Shown here piece by piece: positions 32,706 through 40,315 of a stretch of DNA of 64,000 nucleotides. Numbering within the stretch: the first letter of the stretch is position 1; the number at the start of each line of letters is the position of its first letter. The DNA comes from an uncultured Polaribacter sp. (GTDB lineage: Bacteria; Bacteroidota; Bacteroidia; Flavobacteriales; Flavobacteriaceae), in contig NZ_CANMHM010000002.1 in the NCBI RefSeq assembly GCF_947497695.1, positions 401,387-465,386 on the forward strand, read 5' to 3'. The position numbers and the translations under genes are program-made. The notes below the pieces were generated by a model. The model saw only the letters and a program-made list of their open reading frames with translations. It was not told the DNA's origin and searched no databases.

Positions 32706-35700
32706 TTATTGATTAAAATATTGTAGTTGAAATGTACTTTCTAAATAATTTATTAATGCTTCTTGAGCTTCTAATTCAGATTGAATTGCCTCTTTTATTA
32801 ATTGTGTAAAAGCTGTATAATCTATTTCACCTTCTTTGTAAGCAAATAAAGCGCCTACTTTTTGTTCTTTTACAAGTGGTAAAACTTTATTTTTATAAAA
32901 AAACCAAGACGTTTTCCATTTTTGATAATTCTCTTTAGATTGTGTAAACTTTGATTGTACTTCTTGTTTTTTGAATAGAATATTAGTTTCTGCAATTTCA
33001 GTATTTATTTTTGCAGTTTTAACTTTTGCTCTACTTGTTCCGGATAAAAAAGGAATTGAAATTCCTGTTTGATAGGAGTAAAAACCTGAATTACCATTTA
33101 AGTTTTGAAAACCACCCTGAAGATTTAACTTCGGTAAATTATCTGCTTTAGCAGTCTTATATTTTGCTTCTGCTTCTGTTACCTTTAATTTTGCTATTTC
33201 AAATAATGGATGTTTCTCTGGATTAAAAGATGCAACATTAATTTTATTAGTGATTTCAAAATCATTAGTAACTGTATAGAATGTATCAGAAACCAGCCAT
33301 AGATTTAATTGTTGCAATGCAATATCATATTCACTTTTTGACTGCATAAATTTATTTTGAATTTGTAAGGCTTGATTTTTAGCTGCTGAATATTCTAACC
33401 TTGAAATTGCTTCTACTTTATAATTTAAAGCTACAGCTTTTTCAAAGTTGGTATAAATGGAATCTAATTCTTTGTATAAATTGTATTTCCTTTTACTCTG
33501 AAAAACATTTGCCCACGCCTTTTTTACTTCTAACTCTAAATCTAATTCTGAAAGTTGAAACGCTTTTTGAGCTAATTGAATATGTTGCTCTTGCAATCGC
33601 TTTTTTGCAGAAACACCAAAAACATTGATGTTACTTTGACCAATTCCTAAAGTAGTGTAAATACCATTACCATTATTGATCTCTTCTCCACCTGTGAAAA
33701 TTTGAGTTGTACCAAAATCATAAACTGTACTTTTTAACTGCTTTTGTTTGTTGATTTCTAATTGCTTTTGTTTTAATAATGGATAATTTTCTTTTGATAA
33801 ATTGACTGCTTCATTCATTGAAATAACGGGCAACGTAACATAAACTTCTTGTGCATTACCTGTTATTGGTAAGAAAAACACAAAAGCGACCATAGCTGTA
33901 ACTGTAATTATTTTTTTATTTGCTCTCAAGTTGAATGATTTATTTTCTACCCAATGATATAATATTGGTAAAACGAATAATGTTAATAATGTAGAAGTAA
34001 GTAAACCACCAATTACAACCGTTGCTAAAGGTCTTTGTACTTCTGCACCAGCTGAAGCTGAAATTGCCATAGGTAAAAAGCCTAAAACATCTGTAAAAGC
34101 AGTTAACATAATAGGTCTAATTCTTCGTTTTGTACCTTCTATAATTCTATCTTTTAAATTAGTTACACCTTCTTCTTTTAGTTCATTTAAACCGCTAATC
34201 ATTACTAATCCGTTTAAAACTGCAACACCAAATAAAACGATAAAGCCCACACCTGCAGAAATACTAAAAGGCATATCTCTTAACCATAATGCTATTACAC
34301 CACCAATGGTCGCCATTGGAATTGCTATATAAATCATTAAGGTTTGTGGTAACGATTTTAGAGCAAAATAGATGAGTACAAAAATTAGTAATAACGCAAT
34401 TGGTACAACTGTAAGTAAACGATTACTGGCACGTTCTAAATTTTCAAAAGCACCACCATATCGAATAAAATAACCTGTTGGTAATTCTAATTGCGCATCT
34501 AACTTTGATTTTATTTCCATTACCAAGGATTTTACATCCCTTCCTCTAACATTGATACCAACATAAGTTCTTCGATTCGTATTATCTCTACTTATTTGCA
34601 TTGGACCAGCTTTGTAGCTTACGTCTGCAATTTCACGAAGTGGAATTTGATTTCCAGAAGGTAAATTGATATATAAATTTTGAACATCTGAAATATTCTT
34701 TCGGTTTTGAGAATTTAATCTTACAACTAAATCAAATCGTTTTTCTCCTTCAAAAATTATCCCTGCTTTACCACCAGCAAAAGCAGACTGAACTAACTGA
34801 TTCATTTTATTTATTTGAAGGCCATATTGAGCTAATTTATTTCTATTATACGTTATTGTAATTTGTGGTAAACCAGTTGTAGCTTCAGCTTTCATATCTC
34901 CAACACCTTCTGTACCAGCAATAATTTTAGATATTTCTTCTGCTTTTTGAGATAATACATTTATATCTTCACCATAAATCTTTATAGCTATATCTTCTCT
35001 AACACCTTCCAATAATTCATTAAAACGCATTTCAATTGGTTGGGTAAATTCGTAATTAACTCCAGGAATTATTTCAACAGCTTCTTTCATTTGCTCAATG
35101 AGTTCGTCTTTAGAATTAACTGAAGTCCATTCACTTTTGGGTTTTAAAATCACAAAAATATCTGCAATATCCATAGGCATAGGATCTGTTGGTATTTCTG
35201 CAACACCAATTCGACTTACAATTTTCTCAACTTCAGGAAACTTTGCTTTAACAATTTTCTCAATCTTTGTTGTTGTTTCAATAGTTTCAGTTAATGAACT
35301 ACCAGGTTTTAAAATAGCGTGAAAAGCAATATCGCCTTCATCAAGTTGAGGTATGAACTCGCCACCCATTCTTGTAAACATAAAAACTGCAATACCAAAT
35401 AAAATAACAGAAACACCAATTATTAGCTTTCCTTTTTTTAATGCTTTTTCTAATAAAGGTTGGTATTTACGTTCTACCCAATGCACAAATTTATCTCCAT
35501 AAGATTTTTTTTCTGATTTTGGAGCTCTTAAAATTAATGCAGACATCATTGGTACATAAGTCAAACACAGCACCATTGCACCAATCATTGCAAAAATGAA
35601 AGTCAATGCCATAGGTTTAAACATTTTCCCTTCAATACCCTCTAATGCCAATATTGGCAGAAATACGATTAGAATAATTAGCTGACCAAAAAAGGCAGCA

Positions 35701-37040
35701 TTCATCATTTTTTTTGAAGCATCACTTGCAACACCATCACGTTCTTTGGATGTTAATTTCCTTTTCTTTAATACTTTTGATGCAATGAGAAAAACGGTGC
35801 TTTCTACAATAATTACTGCGCCATCTACAATAATACCGAAATCAATTGCTCCTAAACTCATTAGATTTGCCCAAACATTAAATGCATTCATTAATATAAA
35901 AGCAAATAATAATGATAATGGAATAGTGGAAGCTACTATTAAACCACCTCGCCAGTTTCCTAATAAGAAAATAAGGACAAAAATCACTATCAATGCACCT
36001 TCAATAAGGTTTGTTGCAACTGTAGATGTTGTTTCAGCTATTAGCTTACTTCGGTCTAATAAAGGTTCAATTATCACACCTTCTGGCAAAGATTTTTCAA
36101 TTTGAGCCATTCTAACTTTTACATTTTCTATTACATCATTTGAATTAGCTCCTTTAAGCATCATTACCAAACCACCTACAACCTCTCCTTCGCCATCTTG
36201 TGTTAGTGCACCATAACGAATGGCAGCACCAAATTGTACTTTGGCAATGTCGCCAATTGTTATAGGAATACCATTTGAGTTTTTTATTGTTATTTTTTTT
36301 ATATCGTCTAAAGTTCGAACCAAACCTTCACCACGAATAAAATTAGCTTGATGATTTTTTTCAATATATGCACCACCAGTATTTTGGTTATTATTTTCCA
36401 GTGCTTCAAATATATCTGTAATAGTTATTCCTATTGCTCGCAATTCGTTAGGGTCAACAGCAACTTCATATTGCTTTATTTTACCACCAATTGCATTTAC
36501 CTCTACAACACCTGCAACCATTGCCATTTGACGTTGTACAATCCAATCTTGCATCGTACGTAAATCAGTAATCGAATATTTATCTTTATATTCTGGTTTT
36601 ACTTTTAATGTATATTGATATATTTCTCCTAAACCTGATGAAATTGGCCCCATTGATGGCTCTCCAAAACCAGCAGGAATTTGTGCTTTTATATCGTTCA
36701 ATTTTTCAGCAACTAATTGACGAGGTAAATATGTACCCATATCATCATCAAAAACTATAGTTACCACAGATAAACCAAAACGAGAAATTGAACGAATTTC
36801 CTGAACATTGGGTAGATTACTCATTGCTATCTCTATTGGATAGGTTATAATTTGCTCAATATCCTCTGTTCCCAAATTTGGTGCTTGTGTAATAACTTGT
36901 ACTTGGTTGTTTGTAATATCTGGAACTGCATCTATTGGTACTTGGGTCATACTCCAAATACCTGCTCCAATAATGGTAAGCGTAAGCAAACCAATTATAA
37001 ATTTGTTATTGATTGAAAAATCAATGATTTTATTAATCAT
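32706..37040 (-). CDS. CzcA-type heavy-metal RND pump fused to a TolC-like channel
   Basis: A 1,444-residue protein. Residues 1-1035 are a complete CzcA/CusA-type pump (VPIDAVPDITNNQVQVITQAP, FGIIVDGAVIIVE with the proton-relay acidic residues). At about 1040-1062 a basic-hydrophobic stretch ending ITGNAQ looks just like a signal peptide. Residues 1063-1444 are a TolC/OEP domain of about 380 residues. The architecture is known in Bacteroidetes. The inner signal could be cleaved to free the channel, or it could tether both parts. With the adaptor and Fur genes it forms a Zn/Cd/Co-type efflux operon. Confidence 0.9.
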   Translation of the reverse strand: MINKIIDFSINNKFIIGLLTLTIIGAGIWSMTQVPIDAVPDITNNQVQVITQAPNLGTEDIEQIITYPIEIAMSNLPNVQEIRSISRFGLSVVTIVFDDDMGTYLPRQLVAEKLNDIKAQIPAGFGEPSMGPISSGLGEIYQYTLKVKPEYKDKYSITDLRTMQDWIVQRQMAMVAGVVEVNAIGGKIKQYEVAVDPNELRAIGITITDIFEALENNNQNTGGAYIEKNHQANFIRGEGLVRTLDDIKKITIKNSNGIPITIGDIAKVQFGAAIRYGALTQDGEGEVVGGLVMMLKGANSNDVIENVKVRMAQIEKSLPEGVIIEPLLDRSKLIAETTSTVATNLIEGALIVIFVLIFLLGNWRGGLIVASTIPLSLLFAFILMNAFNVWANLMSLGAIDFGIIVDGAVIIVESTVFLIASKVLKKRKLTSKERDGVASDASKKMMNAAFFGQLIILIVFLPILALEGIEGKMFKPMALTFIFAMIGAMVLCLTYVPMMSALILRAPKSEKKSYGDKFVHWVERKYQPLLEKALKKGKLIIGVSVILFGIAVFMFTRMGGEFIPQLDEGDIAFHAILKPGSSLTETIETTTKIEKIVKAKFPEVEKIVSRIGVAEIPTDPMPMDIADIFVILKPKSEWTSVNSKDELIEQMKEAVEIIPGVNYEFTQPIEMRFNELLEGVREDIAIKIYGEDINVLSQKAEEISKIIAGTEGVGDMKAEATTGLPQITITYNRNKLAQYGLQINKMNQLVQSAFAGGKAGIIFEGEKRFDLVVRLNSQNRKNISDVQNLYINLPSGNQIPLREIADVSYKAGPMQISRDNTNRRTYVGINVRGRDVKSLVMEIKSKLDAQLELPTGYFIRYGGAFENLERASNRLLTVVPIALLLIFVLIYFALKSLPQTLMIYIAIPMATIGGVIALWLRDMPFSISAGVGFIVLFGVAVLNGLVMISGLNELKEEGVTNLKDRIIEGTKRRIRPIMLTAFTDVLGFLPMAISASAGAEVQRPLATVVIGGLLTSTLLTLFVLPILYHWVENKSFNLRANKKIITVTAMVAFVFFLPITGNAQEVYVTLPVISMNEAVNLSKENYPLLKQKQLEINKQKQLKSTVYDFGTTQIFTGGEEINNGNGIYTTLGIGQSNINVFGVSAKKRLQEQHIQLAQKAFQLSELDLELEVKKAWANVFQSKRKYNLYKELDSIYTNFEKAVALNYKVEAISRLEYSAAKNQALQIQNKFMQSKSEYDIALQQLNLWLVSDTFYTVTNDFEITNKINVASFNPEKHPLFEIAKLKVTEAEAKYKTAKADNLPKLNLQGGFQNLNGNSGFYSYQTGISIPFLSGTSRAKVKTAKINTEIAETNILFKKQEVQSKFTQSKENYQKWKTSWFFYKNKVLPLVKEQKVGALFAYKEGEIDYTAFTQLIKEAIQSELEAQEALINYLESTFQLQYFNQ

Positions 37041-37131
37041 AGAAAATGTATTAATTCAGTTATACTTTTCGACTTAATTCAAAACAATATTAGAATTAGA
37101 CGAAATGAAGAGAACCTTTTAGGCTCTTAAT

Positions 37132-37147
37132 AGGATATAGTTATCCT
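37132..37147. promoter_or_regulatory. Small palindrome before the RND-TolC gene
   Basis: AGGATA and TATCCT around TAGT, 92-107 bp upstream of the pump start. It resembles the ends of the palindrome at 27735-27763. The role is unknown. Confidence 0.25.
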
Positions 37148-37161
37148 TTAAAAAAACTGAA

Positions 37162-37473
37162 TTATGCCCTTGGTGGCTGTAAAATTGAAGTAGTAAAGTC
37201 TTTTTCAGTACCATTTTGGTAGAAAAAATCTTGTGTAGAAATGTAGGTTGTATTAATACTTACATCTACAAATTTGAAATCTATCACACTAATATGGCAA
37301 CACTGACAAATACAAAAAGGAGAACATAAGTCTGAACCTTGATGTTGATGATCACTGTCAGTTAACTGTGAAACTTCTGTTTGAACCTCATTATCAAGTA
37401 CTGTATAATCTTCGCAAGGTGCTAAATTAAGAGCTAAAATATAAATTGATAATATGAAGGCTAAATATTTCAT
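37162..37473 (-). CDS. Small exported His/Cys protein (DUF6660-like) heading the metal operon
   Basis: A 103-residue protein with a signal peptide (LAFILSIYILALNLAPC), a His-containing stretch (DSDHQHQGSD) and a dense Cys/His cluster CSPFCICQCCHIS. I believe it is the DUF6660 family, which precedes CzcA-type genes in flavobacteria. It is probably a periplasmic metal-binding protein. The -7 box lies only 6 bp before the ATG, so the transcript is nearly leaderless. Confidence 0.7.
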   Translation of the reverse strand: MKYLAFILSIYILALNLAPCEDYTVLDNEVQTEVSQLTDSDHQHQGSDLCSPFCICQCCHISVIDFKFVDVSINTTYISTQDFFYQNGTEKDFTTSILQPPRA

Positions 37474-37478
37474 TGTAG

Positions 37479-37513
37479 CAAAGATATAAATTAATTAGTG
37501 CAATGGTTGTGCA
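37479..37513 (-). promoter_or_regulatory. Promoter with metal-regulator operator for the RND-TolC operon
   Basis: On the minus strand, TATCTTTG (37479-37486) fits the -7 consensus. An upstream TTG lies inside the motif AGTGCAATGGTTGTGCA (plus strand 37497-37513). The same motif, with two changes, precedes merTP (31071-31087), so both units likely share one repressor. Confidence 0.65.
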
Positions 37514-37535
37514 AAATGAAACCTATATAATAAAT

Positions 37536-38786
37536 TTACAAATGAAGCTCTTTCTTTTCTTTTACAGTTGTATGGATACTTAATTTACTTTTTAAAATAG
37601 CCATATCTTCACTAACTTTTCTATCAATTATTTTAGCATAATGCTGTGTTGTTTTCAAAGATTTATGCCCAAGCATTTTACTAACAGATTCTATTGGAAC
37701 ACCATTAGTAAGTGTTATAGTGGTTGCAAAAGTATGACGTGCCAAATGAAAAGTTAAGTTTTTATTTATTTCGCATATATCAGCAATTTCTTTTAAGTAA
37801 GCATTCATTTTTTGATTACTTAAAATTGGTAATAACTTATTTGAATTTAAAACATCAGAATCCTCTTCATATTTTTTTAAAATTATTTCTGCAGAAGGCA
37901 ATAATGGAATATTACTTTTGGTTTTAGTCTTTTTTCTTGTTGTTTTTATCCAACGACCACCATCAATACCAATCACAATATTATCTTTATTTAAAGCTTT
38001 TACATCTGCATAAGCTAAACCAGTAAAGCAGCTAAACACAAAAATATCTTTCACTAAATTTAAACGATGTATAGAGAATTCTTTTTCAATTAATCTTTGA
38101 ATTTCTTCTTCATCCAAAAATTCTCTTTCTACTGTCTTTAAAATTCCTTTCCAGTTAAAAAACGGGTCCTTAACTATCCAGTCATTGGCGTAAGCAATTC
38201 TAACAATTTTCTTAAAATTAGTAATGTATTTTATTGTTGTATTGTGTGCACAATTTTTTTCTGTTTTCAGATAGTATTCAAACCCTGTAATAAATTTATT
38301 GTCAATCTCGGTTACTGGTATATCTTCAATTTTATATTCGTGATTGATATAATTTTTTAAATGTTTTTTTGCTGTTTTATATCTTTCTGAAGTACCTAAA
38401 GCATAATCTTTACCAACTAACTTTTCCATTTGAATATTATGATTTTCAAAAATTTCTAAAGTCATTTTTCGAACCTCATTTTTACCTTGGTAAATGTTTC
38501 TAATATTAATAGCAGTAATTAATTTATTTTCTTCTACTAATCTTTGGTGTATTTTATAAATTCTATTTGAAATACTATCAATATATTTATTAAGTTGTTG
38601 AGCCTCTCCAGAAGAACCTTTCATTTTGCCAGCAGAGGAACTCCACTTTTGAACATCAACCTTTCTTGAAATACTTAATTCGGCTCTTTTACCATTTACA
38701 GTAATCCTTAAATAAATATTTGCTTTTCCATTTTTGTCTGCTTTACTACGTTTGATGTAGAAAATGAATGAGAATAAATGTTGCAT
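37536..38786 (-). CDS. int: Tyrosine recombinase, island integrase
   Basis: A 416-residue protein. It has an N-terminal arm-binding domain (FYIKRSKADKNGKANIYLRI), a SAM-like core-binding domain (about 110-210) and a catalytic domain with HLARHTFA (His347, Arg350), LGHKSLKTTQHY (His374) and the nucleophile Tyr383. The first box reads TGLAYADV, so the usual catalytic Arg is absent, as in IntDOT-type recombinases where this Arg is also missing. It lies 238 bp from tRNA-Ser and should recombine the 13-bp att repeats. A GGTGTCAGTT motif abuts its start codon. Confidence 0.93.
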   Translation of the reverse strand: MQHLFSFIFYIKRSKADKNGKANIYLRITVNGKRAELSISRKVDVQKWSSSAGKMKGSSGEAQQLNKYIDSISNRIYKIHQRLVEENKLITAINIRNIYQGKNEVRKMTLEIFENHNIQMEKLVGKDYALGTSERYKTAKKHLKNYINHEYKIEDIPVTEIDNKFITGFEYYLKTEKNCAHNTTIKYITNFKKIVRIAYANDWIVKDPFFNWKGILKTVEREFLDEEEIQRLIEKEFSIHRLNLVKDIFVFSCFTGLAYADVKALNKDNIVIGIDGGRWIKTTRKKTKTKSNIPLLPSAEIILKKYEEDSDVLNSNKLLPILSNQKMNAYLKEIADICEINKNLTFHLARHTFATTITLTNGVPIESVSKMLGHKSLKTTQHYAKIIDRKVSEDMAILKSKLSIHTTVKEKKELHL

Positions 38787-38797
38787 AGGTGTCAGTT
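38787..38797 (+). promoter_or_regulatory. Candidate integrase arm-type site / autoregulatory site
   Basis: AGGTGTCAGTT lies directly upstream of the integrase ATG. The motif recurs at 38878-38888 and, inverted, at 8178-8187 near the other border. Binding here would also repress the integrase gene. Confidence 0.55.
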
Positions 38798-38877
38798 AAC
38801 TATTATAGTATAAATATACGAAAATAAAATTAAAAAAACCCATAACTAATTAAATATCAGTATATTTAGTTTAATTC

Positions 38878-38888
38878 GGTGTCAGTTA
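38878..38888 (+). promoter_or_regulatory. Candidate integrase arm-type site, second copy
   Basis: GGTGTCAGTTA, in the same orientation as the copy at 38787 and 91 bp further towards the tRNA. Confidence 0.5.
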
Positions 38889-38967
38889 TAAATTAAAAAA
38901 ATAGACCCCTAATCAGCATCTTACGCAACAATTTTTGATGATTTTTATTAGTATGCTTTAAATAGAA

Positions 38968-39000
38968 AAAACCCTACAAACATAGCGTTTGTAGGGTTTT
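38968..39000. terminator. Terminator between tRNA-Ser and the integrase
   Basis: AAAACCCTACAAAC and GTTTGTAGGGTTTT form a perfect 14-bp stem with a 5-nt loop, with A and T runs at both ends. It probably stops the rpsP-rimM-tRNA transcript, shielding the integrase gene from readthrough. Confidence 0.85.
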
Positions 39001-39022
39001 GACTCTAATTAGTATTCTTTTA

Positions 39023-39035
39023 GCAGAGAGGAAGG
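39023..39035. repeat. tRNA-proximal attachment site
   Basis: GCAGAGAGGAAGG covers the discriminator and 3' acceptor strand of tRNA-Ser and is identical to 8106-8118. Integration here keeps the tRNA gene intact. Confidence 0.85.
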
Positions 39036-39110
39036 GATTCGAACCCTCGATACAGTTACCCATATACTACCTTTCCAGGGTAGCTCTTTCGACCACTCAG
39101 ACACCTCTCT
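39024..39110 (-). tRNA. tRNA-Ser (GGA anticodon)
   Basis: An 87-nt tRNA with acceptor AGAGAGG/CCTCTCT, a D arm, an anticodon stem-loop with loop CTGGAAA (anticodon GGA), the long variable arm of serine tRNAs, and a T arm with GGTTCGAATCC. The CCA end is not encoded. Its 5' end overlaps the last two bases of the rimM stop codon, so it must be cut out of the rimM transcript. It is the integration target of the island. Confidence 0.95.
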
Positions 39111-39633
39111 AAATATACAATGCAATCAATCCATCTGGCGCTGTTACATGTATTTGTTTATTTTCTCTATCCACTTTTTTAATAAAATCGTCTACCATTG
39201 GTATAAAAATTTCTGTACCATCTCTATCAATTTCAAAAAGCGGTTGTGCAGCCTTGTCATTAATATGTACAATTTCACCAACTTCCCCAAAATTAGCATC
39301 CACAACTGTAAAACCAATTACTTCGTGGTAATAAAATTTATCTCCCGTTAATTTTGGCAACATGGTATTTGGCAAATAAACGCCACATTTTAAAATTGAA
39401 TCTGCTTCTTCTTCAGAATACACATCTTCAAACTGAACCCGTAATTGATTTCCTTTATGTAGCGAACTTTTATCAATAAAAAATGGAACCAAGTTTGTGC
39501 CAAATTCGACATAAACTGATTCCATTTCTGTGTACAACTCAGGCTCATCTGTATCTAATTTGATAACAACTTCACCCTTAAAACTATATTTTGTTACGAT
39601 TTTGCCTAAATAAAAACAATCTTCTTTACGCAT
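39109..39633 (-). CDS. rimM: Ribosome maturation factor RimM
   Basis: A 174-residue protein with the RimM N-terminal beta barrel (FYLGKIVTKYSFKGEVVIKL) and C-terminal PRC barrel (YYHEVIGFTVVD, LFEIDRDGTEIFIPMVDDFI). It assists 30S maturation by binding S19. It follows rpsP by 20 bp, the usual rpsP-rimM pairing. Its stop codon is shared with the 5' end of tRNA-Ser. Confidence 0.95.
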   Translation of the reverse strand: MRKEDCFYLGKIVTKYSFKGEVVIKLDTDEPELYTEMESVYVEFGTNLVPFFIDKSSLHKGNQLRVQFEDVYSEEEADSILKCGVYLPNTMLPKLTGDKFYYHEVIGFTVVDANFGEVGEIVHINDKAAQPLFEIDRDGTEIFIPMVDDFIKKVDRENKQIHVTAPDGLIALYI

Positions 39634-39653
39634 TTTCGTACAAATTTTAATTT

Positions 39654-40199
39654 TTACTCTGCAGCTTTTGCTTGTGCATCGTCAATTGTTTCTGGTGCTG
39701 CTTCAACTGCTTCTTCAGTTTCTGCTGCTACTTCTGCAACCTCTTCAACAACTGGTTTAGCTGCTTCAATTCTTGCTTCGTTCACTGCTTTTTCAGCTGC
39801 TAAAGCTTTTGCTTTTGCTTCTGCTTCTGCTTTAGACAAACCTTCTGTTTTTGCAATAATTTTTGCTGCTTTTTCTTCTAACCAAGCTGCAAATTTAGCA
39901 TCTGCTTGCTCTTGCGTTAAAGCACCTTTTCTTACACCACCAGCTAAATGATTCTTTAACATAGCACCTTTATAAGATAAAATGTTTTTTGCAGTATCAG
40001 TTGGTTGTGCACCATTTTGTAACCACTCTACAGCTTTATCAACGTTTAAATCAATAACAGCAGGGTTTACATTTGGGTTGTAAGTACCTATTTTTTCTAA
40101 GTATTTACCATCTCTTTTCGCTCTTGCATCAGCAGCAACGATCCAGTAAAAAGGCTTTCCTTTTTTACCGTGTCTTTGTAATCTAATCTTTACAGACAT
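39654..40199 (-). CDS. rpsP: 30S ribosomal protein S16
   Basis: A 181-residue protein. The N-terminal 80 residues are canonical S16 (KIRLQRHGKKGKPFYWIVAA, KYLEKIGTYNPN). A long Ala/Glu/Lys-rich extension follows and ends in an acidic tail, as is normal in Bacteroidetes. It is first in the rpsP-rimM-tRNA unit and is preceded by two small hairpins in its leader. Confidence 0.97.
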   Translation of the reverse strand: MSVKIRLQRHGKKGKPFYWIVAADARAKRDGKYLEKIGTYNPNVNPAVIDLNVDKAVEWLQNGAQPTDTAKNILSYKGAMLKNHLAGGVRKGALTQEQADAKFAAWLEEKAAKIIAKTEGLSKAEAEAKAKALAAEKAVNEARIEAAKPVVEEVAEVAAETEEAVEAAPETIDDAQAKAAE

Positions 40200-40215
40200 A
40201 ATTTGTTAATTTATT

Positions 40216-40262
40216 AAGGTTCTCGACCTTTATTATTAAAATTCTTATCATCTCGTGATAAG
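40216..40262 (-). ncRNA. Structured leader of the rpsP mRNA
   Basis: On the minus strand two consecutive hairpins, CTTATCA/TGATAAG (40244-40262) and AAGGT/ACCTT (40216-40230), carry the same pentaloop CGAGA. They end 17 nt before the rpsP ATG. This looks like a ribosomal-protein leader for autogenous control by S16; the function is an inference. Confidence 0.6.
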
Positions 40263-40315
40263 CGGATGCAAAAATACAAAAACTTTTTTTAACTAAAACT
40301 CTAAATATCAATATT

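Larger units (their letters stand above)
8106..39035. mobile_element. Integrated genomic island in tRNA-Ser(GGA), about 30.9 kb
   Basis: The borders are 13-bp direct repeats of the tRNA-Ser 3' end (8106-8118 and 39023-39035). A tyrosine integrase lies directly inside the tRNA-proximal border. The genes inside (RteC, excisionase-like HTH, DnaC-like ATPase, defence-like genes, metal efflux) are accessory, while the flanks are chromosomal. No relaxase, coupling protein or conjugation gene is recognisable, so it is at most mobilised by another element. Before insertion the lacI-type gene should have lain next to tRNA-Ser-rimM. Confidence 0.85.
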
